Assembly: GCF_000190635.1 (NCBI RefSeq)
Contig: NC_015172.1
Location: 3,342,740-3,406,739 of the forward strand
Direction of reading: 5' to 3'
Length of the DNA stretch: 64,000 bases
Source: Syntrophobotulus glycolicus DSM 8271
GTDB taxonomy: Bacteria > Bacillota > Desulfitobacteriia > Desulfitobacteriales > Syntrophobotulaceae
Under the pieces are notes generated by a model. It had not been told where the DNA came from. It saw nothing but the letters and a program-made list of their open reading frames with translations, and made no database searches. This document shows positions 52,448-61,482 of this stretch, piece after piece. Each line of letters begins with the position of its first letter. Within the stretch, counting starts at the first letter, position 1. The translations under genes were made by a program, and so were the position numbers.

Positions 52448-52587
52448 CAAACTATCACCTTGCTTTTCCTTAAATAATATTTATATATTATAACATGGAC
52501 TATTATCACATGAATTGTCAATATTTTTTCTCTGAGAAGATTTAGCTTCTCTAAAAGTCCTTCCTGATCCAAAAGAAAGGAAGCGGT

Positions 52588-52833
52588 ATGATGGAATATC
52601 TTGCTTTATTCTATACCTCTACAGGAGCCGTCAAATTTAAACGAAAGCTTGACCGGCTGGCTATCCCTGTGGAACTTTTACCTGTGCCAAGCAGTTTTTC
52701 CGCGGGATGCGGAGTAGCCGCGCGATTCTTTGTTTTAGATCCAGGTCCTCTGCTTGATGCGTCTATTGAAAAATTATACAAAAATATTGCCGGAAAATAT
52801 ATTTTGCAAAATATCAAGAGGGTAAAATCATGA
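52588..52833 (+). CDS. DUF3343 putative Se/S carrier protein
   Basis: The 81-residue protein begins YLALFYTSTGAVKFKRKL and has a central GCGVAARF with a single Cys, the DUF3343 pattern. This family is thought to carry labile sulfur or selenium, like TusA. Its stop overlaps the start of the desulfurase gene by four bases (ATGA), so they are coupled. The ATG follows AAAGGAAG. Confidence 0.87.
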   Translation: MMEYLALFYTSTGAVKFKRKLDRLAIPVELLPVPSSFSAGCGVAARFFVLDPGPLLDASIEKLYKNIAGKYILQNIKRVKS

Positions 52834-54038
52834 GTATGATGTTTAACCAAAGAGTATACCTGAATAATGCGGCAACCTCCTTTCCCAAAGCTCCCGGCGT
52901 AGCTGAGGCAGTGGCCGGATATATTACGGATATCGGCAGTAATATTCACAGAGGTCAATATAAAGAAGCCCTGGCCGCTGAAGAAACTGTCTTGGAAACG
53001 CGGGAGCTATTATGCGCCTTATTTCATGCCCCTAAACCGGAGAATGTTGTCTTCCATAAAAATATTACAGAAAGCCTCAACCTTCTGATTCTAGGTATCT
53101 TTAAACCGGGTGATCATGTGCTGATCTCTTCTATGGAGCATAACGCCATAATCAGACCCTTAAATCATTTTACTCGCAATAATCCCGGTTTTTCCTATTC
53201 AGTTCTCCCTTGTACTGCTGACGGCAGCCTCTCTCTTGATGGTAAGCTTCCGCTTCAAGAAGCTGTCGACCAGTTTATGCTCAAATTTCTCCGTCCTAAC
53301 ACCAAAGCAGTGATGATCACGCATGCCTCCAATGTGTGCGGAACAATTTTTCCTTTGAAAGAAATCGGAGCATTTTGCCAGCGGCATCATTTACTTTTTA
53401 TTGTAGATTCCGCTCAAACTGCCGGTCATCTCGAAATTGACATGCAAGAAACCGGTATCCATGCTTTAGGCTTCACTGGTCATAAAGGTTTACTGGGACC
53501 CCAGGGTATCGGGGGAATCGTTTTGGCTGATCAAATTATCCCCTTGTTCCAGCCGGTCATCGTCGGGGGATCGGGCAGTCATTCGGAGAACCCTTATCAG
53601 CCCAATGACATGCCGGATAAATATGAAGCGGGTACACCCAATCTTCCCGGTATTTACGGACTGCATGCGTCTTTAAATTATATCAGAACCACCGGCCTTC
53701 AAACAATCAGAGATAAGGAAATGAAGCTGACCTCAAAATTGATCGATAATCTGCAGAACGCAAAGGGGCTCAAACTGATTGGCAGTCCTGATCTTGATCA
53801 GAGAACTGCCGTATTATCTTTTGATTTTATCGGTAAAGATAATGCTTTAATCAGTTACAAACTGGAAAAAGATTACGGTCTCATCAACCGCTGTGGACTG
53901 CACTGTTCTCCACTGGCCCATCAAACTCTGGGCACTTTCCCCCGGGGAGCAGTCCGTCTCAGTTTAAGCTGTTTTAACACCTTAGAGGAAATTGACTATG
54001 CTTCAAAAGCGATCTTGTCAGTATGCCGCTCTTCTTAG
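52830..54038 (+). CDS. Cysteine desulfurase-like PLP enzyme (EF2568 type)
   Basis: This 402-residue class V aminotransferase-fold enzyme takes sulfur, or selenium, from cysteine or selenocysteine. It has the PLP Lys in GFTGHKGLLGPQG, an N-terminal YLNNAATSFPK, and a catalytic Cys in RCGLHCSP near residue 352. The length and motifs fit the EF2568-type group found with DUF3343 and selenium-dependent molybdenum-hydroxylase genes. The partner DUF3343 gene is coupled directly upstream. Selenium involvement is inference; no selD is in the window. Confidence 0.85.
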   Translation: MSMMFNQRVYLNNAATSFPKAPGVAEAVAGYITDIGSNIHRGQYKEALAAEETVLETRELLCALFHAPKPENVVFHKNITESLNLLILGIFKPGDHVLISSMEHNAIIRPLNHFTRNNPGFSYSVLPCTADGSLSLDGKLPLQEAVDQFMLKFLRPNTKAVMITHASNVCGTIFPLKEIGAFCQRHHLLFIVDSAQTAGHLEIDMQETGIHALGFTGHKGLLGPQGIGGIVLADQIIPLFQPVIVGGSGSHSENPYQPNDMPDKYEAGTPNLPGIYGLHASLNYIRTTGLQTIRDKEMKLTSKLIDNLQNAKGLKLIGSPDLDQRTAVLSFDFIGKDNALISYKLEKDYGLINRCGLHCSPLAHQTLGTFPRGAVRLSLSCFNTLEEIDYASKAILSVCRSS

Positions 54039-54419
54039 TCCCAGCCCCTCACTGTTTTTCATCTTAATTTTTTAAATTCCTCATTTCCTTGATCAAGCTT
54101 ATCTCTCTATATCTGCTAGAAATTTATCTATATATTTACATGAATCTGCTATATATTATTTTCTTTATATTTACATATATATTTACATGAAATTTTATAG
54201 TGTTTTTATTATAATTATTTTGCTTACAATATCAACATAAATTTTAAGTATTATTTTAATCTATTTTTACATGCAAATTTTCATGACATTGTTTTTTTTT
54301 GTTTCAGAATATTTTATCTTGAACTATCGAAGCCAAGAATAAAATTACTGATTTTGGTAATAATGATTAATAATTGATAATAATCATTTACAAACAGTAA
54401 TTTTAGGAGGGAAACTCCA
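54039..54419. repeat. AT-rich non-coding stretch with TATATTTACATGAA repeats
   Basis: This 381-base gap holds no recognised gene. TATATTTACATGAA occurs at 54131-54144 and 54178-54191, with a variant (TATATTTACATATA) at 54166-54179 and a related TTTTTACATG near 54265-54273. It lies upstream of yyaC and may hold its promoter and regulator sites. Low complexity makes chance likely for some copies. Confidence 0.4.
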
Positions 54420-54980
54420 TTGGCTCTTTCTTTATTTCGTGAAAATATACATTTAAGAGCGCACTATGAGGATCGAGACGGCTTATTAAAAATTCAAACT
54501 AAACTCAGACAACATCTCATATTGTCTTCAAATCGCCCTGCTGTCGTGCTTTGCATAGGGACAGACCGTTCAACCGGCGATTCCCTGGGTCCTCTGACCG
54601 GCACGAAACTTTCCCAACGGCATATTTCCGGCTTAAATGTTTTAGGAACACTGGATCATCCCATTCATGCTGAAAACCTTGTTGAAACCCTTGCTAAAGT
54701 CAATGACATTTACTGTAACCCGTATATTATCGCTCTTGATGCCTGTTTAGGCCGGTTGGATTCCATAGGTTACATTACCCTTGAAGAAAGACCCTTAAAA
54801 CCTGGCAGCGCGGTGAAAAAAAAACTGCCGGAAGTTGGGGAAATCCACCTCACCGGCATCGTTAATCTCAATGGTTTTATGGAATATATGGTTCTCCAGA
54901 ATACCAGATTGAATATCGTCTGGAAACTTTCTGATATTCTTAGCTCCATCCTGGCAAATACTTTCTTAAGTTTGCCGTAA
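54420..54980 (+). CDS. yyaC: Spore protease YyaC family protein
   Basis: The 186-residue protein matches YyaC (DUF1256), a sporulation protein with a GPR-like hydrogenase-maturation-protease fold. It has CIGTDRSTGDSLGPLTGTKL and the ALDACLG segment of the family. Its neighbourhood near parA/parB mirrors that in Bacillus. The start is a TTG nine bases after AGGAGG. It is probably made during sporulation and may process spore proteins. Confidence 0.93.
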   Translation: MALSLFRENIHLRAHYEDRDGLLKIQTKLRQHLILSSNRPAVVLCIGTDRSTGDSLGPLTGTKLSQRHISGLNVLGTLDHPIHAENLVETLAKVNDIYCNPYIIALDACLGRLDSIGYITLEERPLKPGSAVKKKLPEVGEIHLTGIVNLNGFMEYMVLQNTRLNIVWKLSDILSSILANTFLSLP

Positions 54981-55481
54981 TCATATTTTTATGGTTTCCA
55001 TAGCTAATTGAACGGCTTCTTTTTCCTCGTCCATCATTTTCGCTTTAGTTTGGCCTTGTTCTATTGCCTTTGCATATATTCTGCACTCTTCTCTGCTATG
55101 AATACCGGTCAGGATAAGACCTGTTCCTTCCTGATTAAGAAGAGCAACTGAAAAACTTAAATCGGATCCCATATTCTCAAAAGAATTAAAGCGCACCACC
55201 CCTATTCCGTCTACTCCCTGCCGAAGCTTATCTTCTGCTGCTCCTAAACGCTTTTCATGTTTGGAAGTCAGTTCACTTATTTTTCTTACTTCATTTAAGT
55301 TGGCTTGAAGTAGTTGTTCTAAATCATTGCCGGAGACCATCTTTTGCAAACTAATATAAGCATCCTGGAATTTTCTCATCTTTGAACGAAGTAAGATATT
55401 GATGATTATCGCGATCATTGCTAAAAGTATTGCCGCCCCGGAAACAAAAAGCATTAGAGAAGAAAGATCTGTCTGCAGCAA
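54981..55481 (-). CDS. DUF4446 family protein
   Basis: The 166-residue protein has one N-terminal membrane helix (about 7-32), a coiled linker and a DUF4446 domain with VGVVRFN-like GIGVVRFNSFENMGSDLSFSVALL. The function is unknown. It usually accompanies parB in Firmicutes. A TTG start follows GGGGGT. Its end abuts yyaC on the other strand. Confidence 0.9.
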   Translation of the reverse strand: MLQTDLSSLMLFVSGAAILLAMIAIIINILLRSKMRKFQDAYISLQKMVSGNDLEQLLQANLNEVRKISELTSKHEKRLGAAEDKLRQGVDGIGVVRFNSFENMGSDLSFSVALLNQEGTGLILTGIHSREECRIYAKAIEQGQTKAKMMDEEKEAVQLAMETIKI

Positions 55482-55515
55482 ATTATGTACCCCCTAAAAT
55501 CAATGTTTTGTGTTT

Positions 55516-55531
55516 TGTTCCACGTGGAACA
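55516..55531. promoter_or_regulatory. parS centromere site
   Basis: TGTTCCACGTGGAACA is a perfect 16-base palindrome and differs from the Bacillus parS consensus TGTTTCACGTGAAACA at two symmetric positions. It lies between the DUF4446 gene and parB, within 20 bases of the end of parB. ParB should bind and spread from here. Confidence 0.9.
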
Positions 55532-55546
55532 ATATATTTTTCTCTA

Positions 55547-56434
55547 TTAACTCGTTTCAATACGCCAAAGCTCCAATAATCTATCCAGCTCATCTTTAGA
55601 GTAGTATTCAATTTCTATTTTCCCACGCTTATCATTTCCAACTATTTTCACTTTAGTCTGAAATGTCCCATGCAATTTTTCCTGTATATCCTTAAGCTCG
55701 CTATGCTGAAAGACCCTCTGCGGTTTCTTTTTTGCATTTCTAAACGAATCCGGATCTCCTTCAGATGTCGTTTCCTCATTTAAGATTTTCCCGGCAATAA
55801 TCATTTCCAATTGCCGCACTGATAAAGCATCTTCAACAACCGTCCTGGCCAGTTCTATTTGTTTTGAAGAATCCTCAACTCCCAGAAGCACCTTGGCATG
55901 TCCCAGGGAAAGGTCTGCGTTACTCAATAGAAGCAATACTTCTTGGGGAAGCTGGATGATTCTGAGCAGATTTGCTACTGTCGGCCTGCCTTTACCAACT
56001 TTTTTTGCTACCTGATCCTGGGTCAGACCATAGTCATTCATCAGGCGGGCATACGCCAAACCTTCTTCAATAGGAGAAAGGTCTGTACGCTGAATATTTT
56101 CAATCAAGGCCTTCTCCGTCATATCCTGATCCGAACATTCCCGCACGATACAGCTGATTCGATCCAGCCCAAGCAGTTGAGAGGCCCGGAACCGTCTCTC
56201 CCCGGCAATAATGCAATATTTCCCCTCATGAGGCTTGACCAGGACGGGCTGAATCAGTCCGTGCTCCCTGATAGAATCTGCCAGCTCCTGCAATTTTTCC
56301 TGATCAAACTCTTTACGCGGCTGATTGGGATTCGGAACAAGATCCCTTAGCAGTATTTCCTTTATTTCACCATTGGTATTATCCCTCTCTACAATTAAAG
56401 CCCCCAGACCTTTGCCTAAACCTTTTCTAGACAC
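55547..56434 (-). CDS. parB: Chromosome partition protein ParB/Spo0J
   Basis: ParB binds parS, spreads using CTP and recruits SMC for origin segregation. The 295-residue protein has the N-terminal ParB/Srx CTPase domain (AGERRFRASQ, GLIQPVLV), the central HTH (LTQDQVAKKVGKGRPTVANLLR) and a C-terminal dimer region. The start is a GTG at 56434 that begins SRKGLGKGLGAL and overlaps parA by eight bases; the longer frame is not needed. It follows parA in an operon. Confidence 0.96.
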   Translation of the reverse strand: MSRKGLGKGLGALIVERDNTNGEIKEILLRDLVPNPNQPRKEFDQEKLQELADSIREHGLIQPVLVKPHEGKYCIIAGERRFRASQLLGLDRISCIVRECSDQDMTEKALIENIQRTDLSPIEEGLAYARLMNDYGLTQDQVAKKVGKGRPTVANLLRIIQLPQEVLLLLSNADLSLGHAKVLLGVEDSSKQIELARTVVEDALSVRQLEMIIAGKILNEETTSEGDPDSFRNAKKKPQRVFQHSELKDIQEKLHGTFQTKVKIVGNDKRGKIEIEYYSKDELDRLLELWRIETS

Positions 56435-57188
56435 GCTCCAACACCTCCTCAGCCAAATCCCTGTATACCTCCGCTCCACGAGATTTCGTATCGTATAGAA
56501 TAATAGGCTGACCATGACTTGGCGCTTCACTCAATCTTACGTTTCTTGGAATAATTGTCCTGAATACCTTATCTCTAAAATAGCGCTTAACTTCATCAAC
56601 AACTTGAATCGATAAATTGGTTCTGGCATCAAACATCGTCAGTAAAACTCCCAAAACCTCCAATTCCCGGTTCAAAGATTTCCTGACTTTGTCCAGTGTA
56701 TTCATTAATAAGCTCAACCCTTCCAGAGCATAATACTCACACTGGATGGGAATCAGAACGTCAGTCGCCGCACACAAAGCATTCAAAGTTAAAAGTCCTA
56801 AAGAAGGCGGACAATCAATCAAAATAAAATCAAATTCATTTTGTATTTCCTTAACAGCTTGTCCCAGTCTGCTTTCCCGCTGAGACAAAGATACCAATTC
56901 TATTTCCGCTCCGGCAAGCTCTATCCTGGCCGGAGCAACTTTCATTTTCTTCAGCTCGGTATCCAAAATCACATTGCGGATATCCTCATCATTAATAATC
57001 ACATCATATATACAACGGGAAAGCCTGTGCTTCATCACCCCACAGCCGCTGGTAGCATTGCCCTGAGGGTCCAAGTCAATTAAAAGGACCTTACTTCCTC
57101 TCTCTACCAAGCTGGAGGCAAGATTGACAGCGGTAGTTGTTTTTGCCACGCCTCCCTTCTGGTTGACAATGGCTACAATTCTGGCCAA
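56427..57188 (-). CDS. parA: Chromosome partition ATPase ParA/Soj
   Basis: ParA is a Walker-type ATPase that positions origins and, in Bacillus, regulates DnaA. The 253-residue protein has the deviant Walker A KGGVAKTT at 11-18, and FILIDCPPSLG. The longer frame has no ribosome site; a TTG at 57188 follows AGAGGAG and gives the usual length. It is coupled to parB. Confidence 0.97.
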   Translation of the reverse strand: MARIVAIVNQKGGVAKTTTAVNLASSLVERGSKVLLIDLDPQGNATSGCGVMKHRLSRCIYDVIINDEDIRNVILDTELKKMKVAPARIELAGAEIELVSLSQRESRLGQAVKEIQNEFDFILIDCPPSLGLLTLNALCAATDVLIPIQCEYYALEGLSLLMNTLDKVRKSLNRELEVLGVLLTMFDARTNLSIQVVDEVKRYFRDKVFRTIIPRNVRLSEAPSHGQPIILYDTKSRGAEVYRDLAEEVLERV

Positions 57189-57359
57189 GAAATCACTCCT
57201 CTGATCTAAAATGAAATATTTTTGCAAAATATCCCTACCTCTTATACTATCAAACAGCAAAGCAAAATAAAACCCGCCAAACAAAGAAACATCAACAAAA
57301 ATATGGCAGAATACTTTACATACTCTGCCACACACTCCAAAATCATTTGCAAAAAATTT

Positions 57360-58115
57360 TTAAAGAGGTATTTTCTTGGGAGTTCCCGCTTTGCGAGGAT
57401 ATTTTTCCGAAGTTATACCGATTTTACGGACAATGATGAGAGAACGATACTCCGCAGCCTCCCCCAGATGATATTGATGAATTCTTTCCACCGTGCAATT
57501 CAATTCTTTTAAAGCACGATTCGATCTGGAGATCTCTTCTTCAGGATCTTTTCCTTTCGCGGCCAATAAAACCCCGCCAACTTTTAATAGAGGTACAGTA
57601 TATTCCAGAAGAACAGGCAAGTCAGCCAGTGCCCGGGCCGTGACAATATCGAATTGTTGGCGAAAAGCAGGGTCGTGACCCGCATCCTCCGCTCTGGCAT
57701 GATGCGTCGAAATCTTCCTTAAGCCCAATTCTTTTATGACGGTCTGCAAAAAACCCAAACGTTTGAGGAGAGAGTCCATCAAGGTGATATTTAAATGGGA
57801 AAGGGCAATTTTCAAAGGTATTCCTGGAAATCCGCCGCCCGTACCCAGATCAGCAAGCATCAATTCTTTCCCAGAGCCCATTATTTTTTCGTTTTTTTCC
57901 ATGTCTCGAATAATCGGAATACTGATCAGAGAGTCGAGAAAATGTTTGACAACGACATCTTTGGGTTCAGTGATTGCCGTTAAATTCATTCTTTCGTTCC
58001 AGTCCAGCAAAAGCTCTCCAAATTTCCAAAACTGGTCAAGCTGGAACAAAGACGGCTCAAAATCGGCCAATTCAGCTGATTTTGAGCTGAAGAGAGAAGA
58101 AAACTCCTTAAACAC
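57360..58115 (-). CDS. rsmG: 16S rRNA (guanine-527 N7)-methyltransferase
   Basis: RsmG methylates G527 in the 530 loop of 16S rRNA. The 251-residue protein has the SAM motif ADLGTGGGFPGIPLKI and the family VTARALADLP. A GTG start overlaps mnmG by eight bases with GGAGG upstream. Loss of this enzyme gives low-level streptomycin resistance in other bacteria. It is in the usual mnmE-mnmG-rsmG order. Confidence 0.96.
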   Translation of the reverse strand: MFKEFSSLFSSKSAELADFEPSLFQLDQFWKFGELLLDWNERMNLTAITEPKDVVVKHFLDSLISIPIIRDMEKNEKIMGSGKELMLADLGTGGGFPGIPLKIALSHLNITLMDSLLKRLGFLQTVIKELGLRKISTHHARAEDAGHDPAFRQQFDIVTARALADLPVLLEYTVPLLKVGGVLLAAKGKDPEEEISRSNRALKELNCTVERIHQYHLGEAAEYRSLIIVRKIGITSEKYPRKAGTPKKIPL

Positions 58116-60027
58116 TGCCTGACATCCTCCTTTTTTGTTCTAAAAAGATCAATAGAACAGAAATATCAGCAGGATTAACACCACTGATACGGGACGCCTG
58201 TCCCAAATTCAAAGGACGTACCTCAAACAGTCTCTGACGGGCCTCGTTCGATAAACCTCTGACCTCATTGAAATCCAGATCCTGAGGAAGCAATCTTTCC
58301 TCTAACCGGTTAAACCTTTCTACTTCTTCCAGCTGCTTGCTGATATATCCCTCATATTTCAGTTGGATTACCGCTTCTTCAACAGTATCACTCTGATATT
58401 CCTTCAACTGGGGCATGAGTTCCAAAACAGATTGAAAATTAATTTCCGGCCTTTTAAATAAATCTTCAGCGCGAATACTGCCGCGCAGCGAAGTCGAACC
58501 AGCTTTAGCCAGTATTTCTCCTACCTTAATATCCATATTGGAAAAAAATGTATTATGGCTCATTTCCGTTATGGTCTCGAGCTCCATCTTTTTCTTCTGA
58601 AAATAGTTCCAGCGTTCATCAGAAACCAACCCAATCTCTCTTCCTTTAGGTGTAAGTCTAAGGTCGGCATTATCCTGACGCAGCAGCAGTCTGTATTCTG
58701 CCCGGGATGTCAAAAGTCTGTACGGTTCTTTGATTTCTTTGTTCACCAGGTCATCAATTAATACTCCCAGATATCCATCAGAGCGGCGAAGAATAAACGC
58801 TTCTTTATTCCGAACCTTTAAAGCGGCATTTATTCCGGCTAACAGGCCCTGAGCGGCTGCTTCCTCATAGCCTGAGGTCCCATTAATTTGTCCGGCGGTA
58901 AACAACCCAGGCCAATCTTTCAGCTCCAAAGTGAGAGAAAGCTGAAACGGTTTCACATAATCATATTCAATAGCATAACCCGGGCGGAGTATTTTAGCCT
59001 TCTCAAGACCAGGTATACTGTGAAAAAACCTCTGCTGTATCTCCTCCGGAAGACTTGTTGACATACCGGCCACATACAGCTCCTCACTATCAAACCCTTC
59101 CGGCTCCAAAAATAATTGATGAGCCTTGCGCTCAGCAAAACGCACCACCTTATCCTCAATTGACGGACAATACCGGGGACCTATTCCCTCAACTACACCC
59201 GTATAAAGAGGAGCCCGGTCTAAATTTTCCCTTATGATTTGATGACCTTCCTCTGTTGTATAACCTAGCCAGCAGGGAAGTTGTTTTTCAGGGTCACTGC
59301 CCCAAAACAGGCTTTCCGTAGGCATAAAGGAAAATCTGCGCTGAACCTCATCACCACATTGAAGAGCAAATTTACTGTAATCTACCGAATTCTTATGAAT
59401 GCGCGGCGGTGTCCCTGTTTTAAACCGGCCTAACTGCACATCCATATCCTGAAGCTGCAAAGATAATGCAGAAGAAGTCAAATCCCCAGTCGGACCACCG
59501 TCATAAATTGCTTCACCAATGATAATGCGCGAACGAAGGTACGTGCCTCCGGTCAAAATTACAGATTCAGCCAAAAAACGGGCCCCTGTATTTGTGACAA
59601 TACCGCAGACCTGATGATCAGCAATGAGTAACTTCTGGACCAGGGCCTGAACAAGAGTAAGGTTATCCTGCTGCAATACCGTTTTGAGCAAATGCAGATG
59701 ATAAGCCCGTTTGTCGGATTGAACCCTTAGAGCGTGAACCGCAGGCCCCTTACCGGTATTCAGCATGCGAGCCTGTAAAGAAGTATCATCTGCAGTCAGA
59801 GCCATCTGGCCGCCTAAAGCATCAATCTCCCTGACCAAATGTCCCTTAGCGGGACCACCTACAGAAGGATTACAAGGCATATTTCCAATTTTATCCAAAT
59901 TAAGCGTGACCAATAATGTCTGACAGCCCATTCTTGCCGAAGCTAAAGCCCCTTCACAACCTGCATGACCGGCGCCTATCACAATAACATCATACTTTCC
60001 GGCAACATATTCAATGATGTTCCTCAC
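58108..60027 (-). CDS. mnmG: tRNA uridine-5-carboxymethylaminomethyl modification enzyme MnmG
   Basis: MnmG is an FAD-dependent partner of MnmE that modifies U34 in several tRNAs. The 639-residue protein has the FAD motif VIGAGHAGCEGALAS, the GGPAKGHLVREIDALGG segment, and conserved EIQQRFFHSIPGLE. A GTG start follows AGGAT. It is nine bases after mnmE and overlaps rsmG. Confidence 0.97.
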   Translation of the reverse strand: MRNIIEYVAGKYDVIVIGAGHAGCEGALASARMGCQTLLVTLNLDKIGNMPCNPSVGGPAKGHLVREIDALGGQMALTADDTSLQARMLNTGKGPAVHALRVQSDKRAYHLHLLKTVLQQDNLTLVQALVQKLLIADHQVCGIVTNTGARFLAESVILTGGTYLRSRIIIGEAIYDGGPTGDLTSSALSLQLQDMDVQLGRFKTGTPPRIHKNSVDYSKFALQCGDEVQRRFSFMPTESLFWGSDPEKQLPCWLGYTTEEGHQIIRENLDRAPLYTGVVEGIGPRYCPSIEDKVVRFAERKAHQLFLEPEGFDSEELYVAGMSTSLPEEIQQRFFHSIPGLEKAKILRPGYAIEYDYVKPFQLSLTLELKDWPGLFTAGQINGTSGYEEAAAQGLLAGINAALKVRNKEAFILRRSDGYLGVLIDDLVNKEIKEPYRLLTSRAEYRLLLRQDNADLRLTPKGREIGLVSDERWNYFQKKKMELETITEMSHNTFFSNMDIKVGEILAKAGSTSLRGSIRAEDLFKRPEINFQSVLELMPQLKEYQSDTVEEAVIQLKYEGYISKQLEEVERFNRLEERLLPQDLDFNEVRGLSNEARQRLFEVRPLNLGQASRISGVNPADISVLLIFLEQKRRMSGSV

Positions 60028-60036
60028 TGCTTTATC

Positions 60037-61437
60037 CTACTTCCCAATGCAAAATCTCGTAAAAATATTCGTCAAAAGATCTTCCTGGACATTATTTCCG
60101 GTGATCCTGGAAATACACTCCAAAGAGGCTCGGATATCTATCGACAATAAATCAATCGGTATGTTCAGAGCAAGAGAATTCAGGGCGGCATCAAGATGAT
60201 TCAAACAATTTTTCATTTCAGAAATCTGCCTCAAATTCGAAAGCATTGGTTTCATTACAGCAGAATCTCCGCCAAAAACCCGCTTTTCAAGTTCAGCTTC
60301 CAGCTCTTTAAATCCGATCCGTTTTTTTGCCGAAAAAAGGATCGTTTTAATTTGATTCTTGACCTGAGCCGGAATAAGGAAATCAGCTTTATGATAGGAA
60401 GACAGCAAATCGATTTTATTATATAAAATGATCGTTTTTTCGGCATAGTCCTTTAATATCCGAAGCTCATCCTCCGTCAAACAGCCATCAGAATGATTCT
60501 CTTTGTCTGTAACATCTAATAAAAGTAAAACAACATCGGCCTCATCAATCGCTTTCCAGGAGCGGTTAATGCCGATCATCTCCACCGGATCATTACTTTT
60601 ACGGATACCGGCCGTATCAATTAAGTGCAGTAATACACCGCCGATTTTAACATATTCCCGGATCTCATCTCTGGTTGTTCCGGGAATATCCGTTACAATT
60701 GCGCGCTCTTCCCGCAATAAGGCATTAAGAAGACTTGACTTCCCTACATTCGGTATCCCGGCAATAACTGTAGACAAACCCTCTCTGATGATTTTTCCCG
60801 TTTTGCTTCCATTCAGAATAGCTATTGTTTTACTGCGGACAGATTTTATCCTTTCCTCTAATTGAGAATAGGTGAGCAAATCGATTTCATCTTCCGAAAA
60901 ATCAATCGCGGCTTCAATAAAAGAGAGGATATCTAAAATTTCCTGGCGCAATACCTGCACCTTATCCGATAACGCCCCGTCAAGCTGGGCAACAGCTAAA
61001 TCAGCCGAAAGCTCGGATTTAGAACTGATTAAATCAATAATAGCTTCCGCCTGGACCAAATCCATCTTTCCATTAAGAAAAGCTCTCTTGCTGAACTCTC
61101 CAGGGCCGGCGAGACGGGCCCCCTGATGCAGACAAGCCTCAATAATTCTCCGCACAGGAATCATTCCGCCATGACAATTAATTTCAAAGACATCTTCCCC
61201 GGTATAAGAGAAAGGGGAAAGCATCCGGGAAAGTAAAACCTGATCGATTTTTGTTTCACCATCAAAAAACCAGCCCAGATGTAATGTATGACTGGCCTGA
61301 GTCTGCCATCTGGCAGAATTAACCGGCTGGAAACAATGATTAATCACTTCCCCGGCACCGCGACCGCTAAGGCGAACAATATGGATACCGCCTTCTCCCG
61401 GAGGCGTCGCTAAAGCTACTATTGTATCTTCAAGCAT
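60037..61437 (-). CDS. mnmE: tRNA modification GTPase MnmE
   Basis: MnmE is the GTPase partner of MnmG. The 466-residue protein has the N-terminal folate-binding domain, the G domain with G1 GIPNVGKSSL, DIPGTTRD and NKID, and the C-terminal catalytic Cys in FCIGK. The start is the ATG at 61437 after GGAG; the longer frame begins inside that site. A terminator lies between jag and this gene, so internal promotion or read-through is needed. Confidence 0.97.
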   Translation of the reverse strand: MLEDTIVALATPPGEGGIHIVRLSGRGAGEVINHCFQPVNSARWQTQASHTLHLGWFFDGETKIDQVLLSRMLSPFSYTGEDVFEINCHGGMIPVRRIIEACLHQGARLAGPGEFSKRAFLNGKMDLVQAEAIIDLISSKSELSADLAVAQLDGALSDKVQVLRQEILDILSFIEAAIDFSEDEIDLLTYSQLEERIKSVRSKTIAILNGSKTGKIIREGLSTVIAGIPNVGKSSLLNALLREERAIVTDIPGTTRDEIREYVKIGGVLLHLIDTAGIRKSNDPVEMIGINRSWKAIDEADVVLLLLDVTDKENHSDGCLTEDELRILKDYAEKTIILYNKIDLLSSYHKADFLIPAQVKNQIKTILFSAKKRIGFKELEAELEKRVFGGDSAVMKPMLSNLRQISEMKNCLNHLDAALNSLALNIPIDLLSIDIRASLECISRITGNNVQEDLLTNIFTRFCIGK

Positions 61438-61451
61438 TCTTATCACTCCAG

Positions 61452-61482
61452 AAAAAATAAAAGGGGTAAACCCCTTTTATTT
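61452..61482 (-). terminator. Terminator between jag and mnmE
   Basis: Twelve-base arms (61455-61466, 61471-61482) with a four-base loop are followed by TTTTTT on the minus strand, directly after the jag stop. Confidence 0.85.
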
